Assembly (NCBI RefSeq): GCF_038593855.1 | Contig: NZ_CP151996.1 | Location: forward strand, 4,030,001-4,094,000 | Direction of reading: 5' to 3' | From: Lysinibacillus sp. FSL M8-0337 | Lineage (GTDB): Bacteria; Bacillota; Bacilli; Bacillales_A; Planococcaceae | Length of the DNA: 64,000 nt | Part shown: piece after piece, positions 35,719-44,155 of the stretch | How the letters are laid out: each line of letters opens with the position of its first letter | How positions within the stretch are numbered: position 1 is the stretch's first letter | Program-made: the position numbers and the translations under genes | Notes under the pieces: generated by a model | Database searches by the model: none | Told to the model about the DNA's origin: nothing | The model's input: only the letters and a program-made list of their open reading frames with translations

Positions 35719-36261
35719 TTAAATATAATTTTTAACCCAATTTAAAAAGTTTTCAAATACTGAATCAAGGAATTTCACAGTTCCTTCATCTGTTAAATTA
35801 CCTTCTGTATCAAATTTTGTATGAACAGCGCCAATATAAACATCATTACCACTTAATAATGGTGAATTAATGCCAGGAGAGAATAAAATATCTCGTAAAT
35901 GTAATTGTGCTTTAACCGTTCCTAAGTTCCCCATAGATGCACCCATCATAAAGGAAGGTTTGCCAATCATTACTTTATCCACACGTGATAGCCAATCTAT
36001 CGCGTTTACCATAACCCCTGGCACCGTTCCGTTATATTCTGGTGTGATCCACAGTACCGCGTCTGCCGCTTTTACTTTGGCTTTGAAATCCAAGACCGTT
36101 TGTGGTGCTTCATTTTCAATATCTTGATCGTACATTGGTAAATCTCGTAAGCTTAATACTTCTAGTTCAAACTTTTCTGTATAACGTTTTTGTATAAACT
36201 TTGCTAATTGCATATTATAAGATTCTTTACGGATACTACCTACGATTGCTACTACTTTCAC
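35719..36261 (-). CDS. NADPH-dependent FMN reductase (azo/quinone reductase type)
   Basis: This 180-residue flavodoxin-fold enzyme has the FMN phosphate loop GSIRKESYNMQLA (residues 8-20) and the isoalloxazine loop ITPEYNGTVPGVMVNAIDW (about 77-95). The family includes azoreductases, chromate reductases and quinone reductases. The start is GTG with AGGAGG 7 bases upstream. It is last of four minus-strand genes after the MhqR-like regulator, dioxygenase and nitroreductase, consistent with quinone detoxification. The 63-base gap to the nitroreductase gene suggests one operon. Confidence 0.88.
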   Translation of the reverse strand: MKVVAIVGSIRKESYNMQLAKFIQKRYTEKFELEVLSLRDLPMYDQDIENEAPQTVLDFKAKVKAADAVLWITPEYNGTVPGVMVNAIDWLSRVDKVMIGKPSFMMGASMGNLGTVKAQLHLRDILFSPGINSPLLSGNDVYIGAVHTKFDTEGNLTDEGTVKFLDSVFENFLNWVKNYI

Positions 36262-36324
36262 GATATTTCCTCCTAAATGGTTACTGTTTTTAATATTGGT
36301 TAAGCATTTATATTTTATACTGCA

Positions 36325-36942
36325 CTAATAATAAGTAGTAAACTCTTCAACTGGTTTACGATACCCTCTTAAACTCTGACTGCTTTCCTTTTCCTTACCG
36401 ATTGTCATCATCAGTACAATTTCATGTGTTGCTGGCACATTGAATAGTGCACGCATTTGTTGTTGATCGAAGCCAATCATCGGACATGTATCCCAGCCGC
36501 GATTTTTAGCTGCTAACATAAAGAGCATAGCCGAAAGTGATGCATTACGAATGGCATCCTCCTTCATAAACGCTTCGCCACGTTCTTCGTAAAATTTCGT
36601 ATTATCGTCTATAAGATTGTCAAGCTCACAGTTTGTAATAATACCTAAATCAACCATACCTTGACTAATATGAGCCGTTTGCTTGTAAGCTTCTCTATCT
36701 CCTAATACTAAAATCACACCGGACGCTGAATGTACTTTATATTGCCCATATGCAGCCTCACGTACTTTTTCTTTTAATTCTTGATTTAACACAACAATAT
36801 ATTCCGCGTGTTGCAAGTTGAATGCTGAAGGTGCAAGCTTTACATCTTCTAAAATGGGACGGATATCCTCCTCCGTCATTGTAATTCCCTCTATAAAATT
36901 ATTTGCCGATCGACGTTTATCTATTAACTTTGTAAACTCCAT
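36325..36942 (-). CDS. Nitroreductase-family protein, MhqN-like
   Basis: This 205-residue FMN enzyme has the N-terminal DKRRSANNF Arg/Ser pair that binds FMN, LAPSAFNLQHAEYIVV (residues 36-51) and GWDTCPMIGFD in the C-terminal half. Members reduce nitro compounds and quinones with NAD(P)H. GGAGG lies 8 bases before ATG. Its place after a ring-cleaving dioxygenase and an MhqR-like regulator parallels mhqN of B. subtilis. The specific substrate cannot be read from the sequence. Confidence 0.86.
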   Translation of the reverse strand: MEFTKLIDKRRSANNFIEGITMTEEDIRPILEDVKLAPSAFNLQHAEYIVVLNQELKEKVREAAYGQYKVHSASGVILVLGDREAYKQTAHISQGMVDLGIITNCELDNLIDDNTKFYEERGEAFMKEDAIRNASLSAMLFMLAAKNRGWDTCPMIGFDQQQMRALFNVPATHEIVLMMTIGKEKESSQSLRGYRKPVEEFTTYY

Positions 36943-37050
36943 TCTGACGTCCTCCAGTCATTCATTTTGCTTCGGTAGTACTGTGTACATTCATAATCAA
37001 GACCTGACTAGCATTTACTTTCCAATTGCTTAATGCACAGAGGAAAGTTA

Positions 37051-38034
37051 TTATTCATATTCTTTCTCGAATGGTATCGTACTTCTAACAGTATCAATTG
37101 GTCGAACAAGTTCTTCTATTTGTGCACGCTTAGGCTCTAGGAAAGGTGGTAATGATAATTTTTCACCCAATGTTTCATAAGGTTCATCTCCCATAAAGCC
37201 AGGTCCATCTGTCGCCCATTCAAATAAAATTTGAGGTGCTACACGTGCATAGAGCGATTCAAAGAAATGACGGTTAACGTAACCAGACGTATTAAAGCCA
37301 AAGCCTTCTAAACGTTCTGTCCATTCATCTAGAACAGCTCGATCTGCTACACGGAATGCTGCATGGTGCACTGTACCAAACCCTTGACGGGCTACTGGTA
37401 AGATTGTGTTATATTCTACAATAATTTGTGCACCGTTCCCTCCCTCTCCTACCTCAAATAAGTGGAAGTCTCCTTCTGCTGCTATTTCTGTGAAGAGCAT
37501 TACTTTTTCTAACATTTCTTTAAAATAAGTAAAATTCGCAACACGCACAAATATTGGCCCTAATCCAGTAATAGCATATTCAAGGGGGATAGGACCATCT
37601 TGCCAAGGTGTACCTGCGGCAACGCCTTCGTTGTTTTCATCAGATATAAGTTGATACTGTTGATCGTCAAAATCAACAAACGATACGGTCTGCTTACCAA
37701 ACTGTTCTTTAATGCCTGTATGTTTGATATTTAAGCGATCAAATCGCTTTACCCAATAAACTAATGCTGCATCCGTTGGTACTCGAAATGATGTTTTGGA
37801 AATTTCATTTGTTCCATGTACACCTTTTGGTATGTTCGGGAAGTCAAAGAATGTCATATCTGTACCTGCACTACCCTTATCATCTGCAAAAAATAGGTGA
37901 TATGTTTGTATATCGTCTTGATTGACTGTTTTTTTTACTAGACGCATTCCTAGTACATACGTGAAAAATTTATAATTTTCTTCAGCACTACTTGTTATCG
38001 CTGTTACATGGTGAATCCCTTTTAAATGATTCAT
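37051..38034 (-). CDS. mhqO: Ring-cleaving dioxygenase, MhqO-like
   Basis: The protein has 327 residues. Two vicinal-oxygen-chelate (glyoxalase) modules give the metal ligands: GIHHVTAIT at the N-terminus, GTVHHAAFRV near residue 220 and an acidic ligand near FEWATD (about 272). It is expected to open catechol or hydroquinone-type rings, protecting against quinones. AGGAGG lies 9 bases before ATG. A perfect MhqR-type palindrome sits 19 bases upstream of the start codon, where a repressor would block transcription. It is the first gene of the detoxification operon. Confidence 0.9.
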   Translation of the reverse strand: MNHLKGIHHVTAITSSAEENYKFFTYVLGMRLVKKTVNQDDIQTYHLFFADDKGSAGTDMTFFDFPNIPKGVHGTNEISKTSFRVPTDAALVYWVKRFDRLNIKHTGIKEQFGKQTVSFVDFDDQQYQLISDENNEGVAAGTPWQDGPIPLEYAITGLGPIFVRVANFTYFKEMLEKVMLFTEIAAEGDFHLFEVGEGGNGAQIIVEYNTILPVARQGFGTVHHAAFRVADRAVLDEWTERLEGFGFNTSGYVNRHFFESLYARVAPQILFEWATDGPGFMGDEPYETLGEKLSLPPFLEPKRAQIEELVRPIDTVRSTIPFEKEYE

Positions 38035-38052
38035 AATTAAAAGCCTCCTATT

Positions 38053-38070
38053 TATCTCGAAATCGAGATA
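38053..38070. promoter_or_regulatory. MhqR-type operator at mhqO
   Basis: TATCTCGAAATCGAGATA has 8-base perfect arms and fits the B. subtilis MhqR operator pattern (TATCTCGAATTCGAGATA, from memory) except at the centre. It lies between mhqR and mhqO, just before the mhqO ribosome-binding site. Confidence 0.85.
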
Positions 38071-38085
38071 TATGTGTAAAAAATT

Positions 38086-38520
38086 TTATTTATTAATAGC
38101 ATTAAGACCGACCTTTTTTAAAGCCATATTCATTATTTCCAACTCCTGCTGGTCCAATACTTGAAAAATTTCATTTATCTTCTGTTCATGGAGCGGGAAA
38201 ATTCTATCCATTAAAACCTGTCCCTCATCTGTTAACACTGCATACGTGACACGTCGGTCATTAGCACAAGCTCGTCGACAAACAAAATCTTTTTGCTCCA
38301 GCTTATCAATCACATACGTAATACTACTACTTGCAACTAAAATTTTCTTACCAATTACTTGAATAGGCTGTTCGCCATTATGATATAAAAAATCTAGTAC
38401 CCCAAATTCCGTTTGGTTTAAATCGTACTGAAGCAAATCTTTTTTGGTTGCATCCTGAACAGATTGATAAGCGCGGAACATAATCGTAAAAGCTTTTAAA
38501 TACCGATTTTCTTCCTTCAT
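38086..38520 (-). CDS. mhqR: MarR-family repressor, MhqR-like
   Basis: This 144-residue winged-helix regulator has LTQ/DLNQTEFGVLDFLYHN, the recognition helix region KKILVASSSITYVIDKLEQK and the wing RRACANDRRVTYAVLTDEG. I use ATG 38520, with AGGAG 10 bases upstream; a GTG at 38529 touches that site. Two palindromic operators (38053 and 38554) flank the gene, so it probably represses both itself and mhqO-mhqN. In B. subtilis MhqR responds to methylhydroquinone and related electrophiles. Confidence 0.88.
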   Translation of the reverse strand: MKEENRYLKAFTIMFRAYQSVQDATKKDLLQYDLNQTEFGVLDFLYHNGEQPIQVIGKKILVASSSITYVIDKLEQKDFVCRRACANDRRVTYAVLTDEGQVLMDRIFPLHEQKINEIFQVLDQQELEIMNMALKKVGLNAINK

Positions 38521-38553
38521 AAGATGCACGCTCCTAATTACCTCGAAATTAAA

Positions 38554-38571
38554 TATCTTTAATTCGAGATA
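38554..38571. promoter_or_regulatory. Second, imperfect MhqR-type operator
   Basis: TATCTTTAATTCGAGATA differs from the palindrome by two bases in one arm. It lies 34 bases upstream of mhqR and points to autoregulation. Confidence 0.7.
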
Positions 38572-38673
38572 ATAATATCATAAAAATATCCTGACAGCAA
38601 TCCTTTTGTCTAAAATTCTTCCTGTGGCATTTACACTGGACTCCAATTGAGTATAAAAGGCGTTGCAAAACAT

Positions 38674-38707
38674 AGAAAATGCCCTATACATATTACCGTA
38701 TAAGGCA
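38674..38707 (-). terminator. Terminator after the YusW-like gene
   Basis: On the minus strand TGCCTTATAC pairs with GTATAGGGCA (one mismatch) around GGTAATAT, followed by TTTTC. It starts 7 bases past the stop codon. Confidence 0.7.
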
Positions 38708-38713
38708 CGTCTA

Positions 38714-39181
38714 TTACTTCAATCGTTTAAACTCTTTTTCTGTTCCATCCGCAAATTCCACTTCTACCTCAATGGATTGGTAATCATCTTTAATATTAAA
38801 TACTTTAATAACCTGCTCAATTACTTCATCATTCGGTGTTGTTGAATCAAACGTTAGCTGCTTCAATAATGGTTCGACCTTCGTATAAGCCTCATCACCT
38901 TGTATTCTTTCATTGTTGCGATCATCTTTTAATTTAACCTCTAAACCGGTCTTCTTATTTTCATATTCAATTTCATAAGATTCTGTTGGCGAATAATCGA
39001 CATCCAATGCAAATTCCAAAAAGTTAAAAGGTACTTGGTCAGTGACATTTTCGCCAGCTTGTTGATTTGTATTTTGCTCAGTTGGAGCATTTGCAGGTAC
39101 GTCTTTTACCTCATCTTTATTACAACCATAAAGTAAACCTGTCGCTAATGAGAATACTAATAAGTTTTTATAAATTCGCAT
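38714..39181 (-). CDS. YusW-like lipoprotein
   Basis: The protein has 155 residues. A lipoprotein signal peptide ends in LLYGC (Cys20). A Thr/Asn/Gln/Glu-rich spacer to about residue 45 follows, then a domain with FNFLEFALDVDY, SYEIEYENKKTGLEVKLKD and SIEVEVEFADGTEKEF. This resembles the YusW domain of B. subtilis lipoproteins. Its role is unknown. ATG 39181 has GGAG 8 bases upstream; an in-frame GTG 9 bases earlier is too close to the site. It stands alone between mhqR and the YcdB-SLH gene, all on the minus strand. Confidence 0.75.
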   Translation of the reverse strand: MRIYKNLLVFSLATGLLYGCNKDEVKDVPANAPTEQNTNQQAGENVTDQVPFNFLEFALDVDYSPTESYEIEYENKKTGLEVKLKDDRNNERIQGDEAYTKVEPLLKQLTFDSTTPNDEVIEQVIKVFNIKDDYQSIEVEVEFADGTEKEFKRLK

Positions 39182-39238
39182 TATTTTCACTCCTTTTCTT
39201 GCATGTATTCTTCCCTAAAACCGCTCCAATTAAACGGC

Positions 39239-39270
39239 AAAAAGGTATCTCTTTAAGTCAAGAGATACCC
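39239..39270 (-). terminator. Terminator after the YcdB-SLH gene
   Basis: GGTATCTCTT and AAGAGATACC pair around 6 bases; on the minus strand TTTTTG follows. It lies 45 bases past the stop codon. Confidence 0.85.
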
Positions 39271-39314
39271 TTTTCCTCCATCCTAAACAGATGGAAGAAT
39301 TCATTCAAATTGTC

Positions 39315-41543
39315 CTAGTAGAAATTACGACTAGCATTATTTTCATGAATAGCACGAGCTAAGCGAAGTGTTGACACAGCTAAGTCAGCATAACTTACTT
39401 CTGCAGTGGCATTAAAGTTATTTTGTTGTGCATCAATTAACCCCATCGCGCTTGCTAATGCAACATATCCTGTATATGCTGGATCGATAGTGCTTGCATC
39501 TGCGAAGTTTAATTTATAAATATCGCTATGCTTAGCAGCACTTTCTAAACGTAATACTCGGATATACCATTCAGCAAGTTCCTGACGAGTCAATTTCGCA
39601 TCGACAGCAAATTCATTTGCTGGTTGTAATACACCCAATCTTACAGCTTGCTCAACCACTCCGTATAACGGATGTTTCGCATCAATATTACTAAAGGATT
39701 GAGGCGCTTCATCTTCATTTCCATATGTTTCGAAATATCCATATGTTAATGATTTAAGCATAATTTTCAATGCCTCACCTTTTGTCACAGATGTATCAGC
39801 ATTAAAGCTTGCTGGATCTTTTACTTCCAACACATTTTGAGCTAATAAGTAATTTAGTTCCTGTCCAGCCGTTGGGTGTGAAATTTGAGGTTTACTATTT
39901 GAATCATCTACACTATTCACCCATTTGCCAGTAGTTGCATCAATTTGATTGAAAAGGCTACCTTCATAAGTCGGTGCATACACTAAATCATAGTGATTAT
40001 TATCCTCTTTATCTTGCTTTGTATACTGTAGTTTTAGTTTTAATGCATTACTAAATGTTTCCTTCACTTTATCTGCTGGTACAGCCTTACTTACAGCCGG
40101 CCAGTTATCAATTTTTTGTTGGTTAATTGATAATGAGCGCAATGAACCGTCTGATCCGATGCTTACATAAATTTCATCGCCAACAACAGCAATTCCATTG
40201 ACTACGCGTGGGAAAGAGAAGCTATATTGCTTGCCATAACTATCATAAGCAAAATCATCTAAAGGTTTTGCATAGTTATGAATATAAGACGGAGCCCACT
40301 CTTTTAAGTAGTCGATTGCTTTTGCCATCGCAGCATCTTTAGTAATTGTTTCTGCTTTTTTATCTGATACCATGAAGTCTCTACGTACGTCATAGAATTG
40401 CGTAATTTCACCAGTTGCTTTGTTAATTTCAAGTGACGCACCAGTGCCACCACTATCATAATTATACATATAGTTTACAGAGTAGAGTGTGTCACCGTTT
40501 TCATTTTCTCTTTCATCAATCATCTCAATTTGCAATTTCGCCTTTTCAGGGTCCACTTTTAAGAAGGACTTTGCAAATTCCTCAACTTCTTCAATTGTCA
40601 TGCCGCTTTTTCTCGGAGCAAGTTGTTCTGAAGAAAGCTTTTCAACACCCTTAGCTTTTGGTGCTTGCGATACGAAACCATTCGCTGTTTGCCATTGACC
40701 AGTTAATGCATTTACACCAGAGAAGCTTGATGTTGGCACATACACTAGTTTGACATTACGTTTTTCAGATTGGAAATTATAGTCTACATAATAACGTAGC
40801 TCAACAGCAAAGTTCTCACGAATTTGTGCAAGCACATCTTGCTCACTCTTTTTCTTTTCTAAGCTATCGAATGTTGCTTTAGAAGATACATCTGAATTGC
40901 GATATACTTGTACAACTTCTCCATTAGCAAGCACGCCGATAGAAATGAAATGGTCACTAATTGCCACACCGTTTTGTGTTGGTGCATACGTATAGGAATA
41001 AGTAATTGGTTCTGATAATGGACGAGTGAAATTATAACCGTAAAGATAATCATATTCATCTTCTTGCAACTTATAATTTGCTGTATTCGGGAATTTCTTT
41101 AAGAAATCCTGTGCAATTTTTTGTGCATCTTCTTTTGAATATTTTGCAGGATAGAGCGCATCTGCAACATTCGCTGGCTGGTAATAGAAGTTTTCTAGCT
41201 CTAAATTATCGCCCTTAAATGTGATGCTACCATAGATATCTTTACCATTCACCGTTTTATGGAAGCTCAATTCATAACGAACAGTTTTATCATCGTTATA
41301 ATAATGACCACTTCCAGTATAAAAATCATTGTCTGTTAAAAAATTGAACTTTTCTGGGAAAAGCTCACGTAATTTTTTAATAAGTGTGCTTTTTGTTACT
41401 TTTGTTTCAGTAGAGGCTACTTGAATCTCAATTCTCTCTGGAGCATCCTTAACATTAGCAGAAGCTTGTGCCATTGGAGAAAGAACTCCGACAGAAAATG
41501 CAGTAGACGTTAAGATAATTCCTAACTTTTTAAATTTACCCAA
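39315..41543 (-). CDS. Secreted YcdB/YcdC-repeat protein with S-layer-homology domains
   Basis: The protein has 742 residues. A signal peptide ends near MAQASA (residue 28). Residues 45-560 hold tandem YcdB/YcdC-type modules, related to PepSY domains. Three times over, a helical segment beginning A-x-x-x-A-x-x-F-L-x-x-x precedes strands ending in L-V-Y-V/A-P-T. The last 170 residues are SLH-like repeats (FSNIDAKHPLYGVV, NFADASTIDPAYTGYV) for wall attachment. PepSY-type modules are thought to inhibit proteases or sense the envelope. The start is TTG with AGGAGG 6 bases upstream. No partner gene adjoins. Confidence 0.85.
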   Translation of the reverse strand: MGKFKKLGIILTSTAFSVGVLSPMAQASANVKDAPERIEIQVASTETKVTKSTLIKKLRELFPEKFNFLTDNDFYTGSGHYYNDDKTVRYELSFHKTVNGKDIYGSITFKGDNLELENFYYQPANVADALYPAKYSKEDAQKIAQDFLKKFPNTANYKLQEDEYDYLYGYNFTRPLSEPITYSYTYAPTQNGVAISDHFISIGVLANGEVVQVYRNSDVSSKATFDSLEKKKSEQDVLAQIRENFAVELRYYVDYNFQSEKRNVKLVYVPTSSFSGVNALTGQWQTANGFVSQAPKAKGVEKLSSEQLAPRKSGMTIEEVEEFAKSFLKVDPEKAKLQIEMIDERENENGDTLYSVNYMYNYDSGGTGASLEINKATGEITQFYDVRRDFMVSDKKAETITKDAAMAKAIDYLKEWAPSYIHNYAKPLDDFAYDSYGKQYSFSFPRVVNGIAVVGDEIYVSIGSDGSLRSLSINQQKIDNWPAVSKAVPADKVKETFSNALKLKLQYTKQDKEDNNHYDLVYAPTYEGSLFNQIDATTGKWVNSVDDSNSKPQISHPTAGQELNYLLAQNVLEVKDPASFNADTSVTKGEALKIMLKSLTYGYFETYGNEDEAPQSFSNIDAKHPLYGVVEQAVRLGVLQPANEFAVDAKLTRQELAEWYIRVLRLESAAKHSDIYKLNFADASTIDPAYTGYVALASAMGLIDAQQNNFNATAEVSYADLAVSTLRLARAIHENNASRNFY

Positions 41544-41668
41544 AATATCCCTCCTAAATTACAATTTACCATAATTATATATCATATTACCAAATTAGGG
41601 AATAGTATTTACAGATTATTTCCAATTAGGTGAGAAATAGATTAGGTATAACCTTATCCCTATCATTG

Positions 41669-42958
41669 TCATTTTTTCACCACATCAAAATTCGAACCTA
41701 TCAATAGCCAATTTTGCGGGAACGGTAGCCCTAATTTCCAATAGCCTATACCTCTAAGCTTGTACTGCTTAATTAAATTGAATTTTGCTTGAATCGATCG
41801 CGCATCTTCAAACCAGACTACATGCGCTCTTCCTTGCTCGTCGTAATAGTCAAAGAAAGGTGCTTGTGCATTCCAATCATACTGAATCGCTGCATTATAT
41901 TTTTTTGCAATCTCAATAGCCCTCTGCGGACTGACGGCCTCTGCATACGGACCACCCTGTACAAACGGCAATGTCCAATCGTAGCCATATAGGTTTTGCC
42001 CGAGCAATATTTTACTTGCTGGCATTTCCGATACAGCATACTTCACAACAGCTTCCACTTCCCTAATTGGTGAAACAGCCATTGGAGGACCAGCGGAATA
42101 GCCCCACTCATAGGTCATCAGCAAAACAAAGTCCACAATCTCACCATGCGCTTTGTAATCATGTGCCTCAATCCAAGGACCTCGCTGATTAGCACTTGTT
42201 TTCGGGGCTAGCGCTGTCGACACCGTATATCCCTCGGCATGGAACTGCTTGACTGCTCGTCTTAAAAAATTGTTATACGCTTCTCGTTGATCGGCTGGTA
42301 AGTTCTCAAAATCAAAATGTATATCTTTAATGCTTCCTACGCGCTTCGCTTCATTAAGAATGTTGTCAAAAAGTACATCTTGCACAGCGGTACTTTGGAA
42401 AATATCCCTTGCTAGGTCTCCGCTAAATTGAAAGTTCTCTAAGTTAGATACAACCATAGCCAGAGCTGCACCTGTATCATTTGCAATTTCAGTCACACCA
42501 TTTATCGGTGGTTTCTTTAGTGTTCCGTCCCTCTGTACCTCATAGCTAAATAATGCAAGATACGTTAAATATGGCGATGCTTCTCTTGCTTGGCTTAATA
42601 GCGCCTCACTTACCGCTGTTCCTCTTGGCTCTAAATATGCCAATGTCTCTGCTTTTGTTTTCGGTGCTGGCGGAATATAAAGACGCAAACCAACTGATAA
42701 AATTTGGTTGGGATGAATACCATTGACCTGAGCAAGTGTTAAATAATTGATGCCAAAGCGTTGCCCTATCGACCATAAGCTATCCCCAGGCTGTACATAA
42801 TAAAAGCTACCTACGATTGGAATGACGAGCGCTTGCCCAACAACTAATCGATTGGGATCTGGAATTTGGTTGGCATCTACTATACTTTGAACAGTTGTAC
42901 CATATGCCTGTGCAATGCCATATAAGGACTCCCCTGCCCGTACAACATGTATTTGAAT
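41669..42958 (-). CDS. sleL: Spore cortex-lytic N-acetylglucosaminidase, SleL/YaaH type
   Basis: Two LysM domains (residues about 3-46 and 52-95; VRAGESLYGIAQAYGTT and VQPGDSLWSIGQRFG) bind peptidoglycan. A glycoside hydrolase family 18 barrel follows, with the catalytic motif DIHFDFENLP and the motifs STALAPKTSA and MTYEWGYSAGPP. The order and length fit SleL, which degrades cortex fragments during germination. No signal peptide is visible, as for SleL made in the mother cell. Start choice is unusual: a perfect AAAAGGAGG lies 8 bases before an ATT codon at 42958, where homologues start. The alternative ATG at 42991 lacks a clear site. Confidence 0.88.
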   Translation of the reverse strand: MQIHVVRAGESLYGIAQAYGTTVQSIVDANQIPDPNRLVVGQALVIPIVGSFYYVQPGDSLWSIGQRFGINYLTLAQVNGIHPNQILSVGLRLYIPPAPKTKAETLAYLEPRGTAVSEALLSQAREASPYLTYLALFSYEVQRDGTLKKPPINGVTEIANDTGAALAMVVSNLENFQFSGDLARDIFQSTAVQDVLFDNILNEAKRVGSIKDIHFDFENLPADQREAYNNFLRRAVKQFHAEGYTVSTALAPKTSANQRGPWIEAHDYKAHGEIVDFVLLMTYEWGYSAGPPMAVSPIREVEAVVKYAVSEMPASKILLGQNLYGYDWTLPFVQGGPYAEAVSPQRAIEIAKKYNAAIQYDWNAQAPFFDYYDEQGRAHVVWFEDARSIQAKFNLIKQYKLRGIGYWKLGLPFPQNWLLIGSNFDVVKK

Positions 42959-43036
42959 GCGATTTGCCTCCTTTTTACGTAATGAAACCATAGCTATAAA
43001 GCTTATGATATAAAACAAGAAAACATGTCATTTTAG

Positions 43037-43074
43037 AGTGTCAGGCACGCAAACAATTCTCACACAATTTGTTA
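43037..43074. repeat. REP-like palindrome, decayed copy
   Basis: AGTGTCAGGCACGCAAACAA (43037 on) matches the left arm of the palindrome at 20957, and ACAATTTGTTATCGTGC is a degraded right arm. The right arm overlaps the stop codon and last codons of the minus-strand membrane protein gene at 43072. Confidence 0.65.
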
Positions 43075-43611
43075 TCGTGCTAGGTTGCTTTTAAAGTATT
43101 TAGTACCTGAACGGCAATAAAAGATGAACAGTATAAAAGCTATAAGCTGTAGTAGGATACTTGTAGTAAGCGCCACCTCTTGCATATTGGCATCTAAGTT
43201 AATAGCAAATGATTGTATAACAAAACCCCATAGCATAAGCGTCATATATATTTGATACGTTCTAAATGTTTTCGCCTCGAAAGCTTTATTTTCATGAATA
43301 TGCAATAATAGTTGAAATAGAAAATACATAAAAAGTATCAATAAAAATTGAAGCAACTGTACTCCAATTTGTCCCAACAGCAATGTCCCCGTCCATTGGT
43401 CCAGTTCCACAACAAAAGACAATACAGTTAAAACTATTGCAAAGTTCCTCGTCCAATACTTTAATTTACGAAATGTTGGCAATAGATGAATGCCATAAGC
43501 AAAAAACATATAACCAAAGAAATCAGGAAAAATGTCAGGTAGTCCAAAAAATTTTAAATCTAAAAAAATAAAACATAATCCATTATATAAATTACTGTAA
43601 GGATCTTTCAT
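43072..43611 (-). CDS. Membrane protein of the ECF sigma operon
   Basis: The protein has 179 residues, with five or six hydrophobic segments and short loops, and no motif I recognise. The N-terminus NGLCFIFLDLKFFGLPDIFP looks like a re-entrant or first membrane segment. It overlaps the preceding anti-sigma-like gene by 20 bases, so it is translationally linked with it. GGAGG lies 9 bases before ATG 43611. Its position suggests a role with the anti-sigma factor in sensing the envelope, but this is inference. The last codons lie in a REP-like repeat. Confidence 0.75.
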   Translation of the reverse strand: MKDPYSNLYNGLCFIFLDLKFFGLPDIFPDFFGYMFFAYGIHLLPTFRKLKYWTRNFAIVLTVLSFVVELDQWTGTLLLGQIGVQLLQFLLILFMYFLFQLLLHIHENKAFEAKTFRTYQIYMTLMLWGFVIQSFAINLDANMQEVALTTSILLQLIAFILFIFYCRSGTKYFKSNLAR

Positions 43612-44155
43612 CAACATTCCCCTCCCGCAATTGTTCTAAATCTCGATTAAAAAGTGATAGCAATAGCTCGCTGTCCCCTTCTAAAAATTTACTCGTACTG
43701 GAAAAATAAGTATCATGTTGAGACGGCATCACAATCGGTTCAGCTACACGCTGCCAATTAGCGTACACGAGGTTCCCCACCCATACTCCCAATGACAAGG
43801 CAAATGTCATAAAGACAAGTTTCCCTTTTGTATAACCTTTGCTAAACACAAAAACAATAAATAGCACTAGAAAGAGCAATACAAATAACCCTCCTGTCAA
43901 AAACATTGTTTTCTCTTGATTGATAATAGGTAATGCCGCACTCCTTATATCTAAAGATTGACCTGTGGTAATCATCCATAAAAAAACAAAAATAGCTATG
44001 GTCATAGGGACAGTAAGAAGTGTTGCGACAGTTATTTTTTTTGTTTTTAATTCCGGATTGTTTCCTAACTTTCGACGTAGGCTGCTTGAAAATGCTTGCT
44101 CTGGTTCAATATCGGGACGATTTTTTAATGTATCAAATAACTTACGGTCTTCCAT
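43592..44155 (-). CDS. Probable membrane anti-sigma factor
   Basis: The protein has 187 residues. A cytoplasmic N-terminus of about 40 residues (LKNRPDIEPEQAFSSSLRRK) is followed by three membrane segments (about 42-62, 82-105 and 112-130) and a C-terminal region of about 55 residues with acidic patches. It has no zinc anti-sigma motif. The start codon overlaps the sigma factor stop codon by one base (TGATG), and such adjacent membrane proteins usually restrain their sigma factor. The role is inferred from position and topology rather than homology. Confidence 0.7.
   Translation of the reverse strand: MEDRKLFDTLKNRPDIEPEQAFSSSLRRKLGNNPELKTKKITVATLLTVPMTIAIFVFLWMITTGQSLDIRSAALPIINQEKTMFLTGGLFVLLFLVLFIVFVFSKGYTKGKLVFMTFALSLGVWVGNLVYANWQRVAEPIVMPSQHDTYFSSTSKFLEGDSELLLSLFNRDLEQLREGNVDERSLQ

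Noticed and set aside
38663..38845. A 60-codon plus-strand frame over the 3' end of the YusW-like gene
   Set aside because: It runs antisense to a real lipoprotein gene and through its terminator, with no ribosome-binding site.
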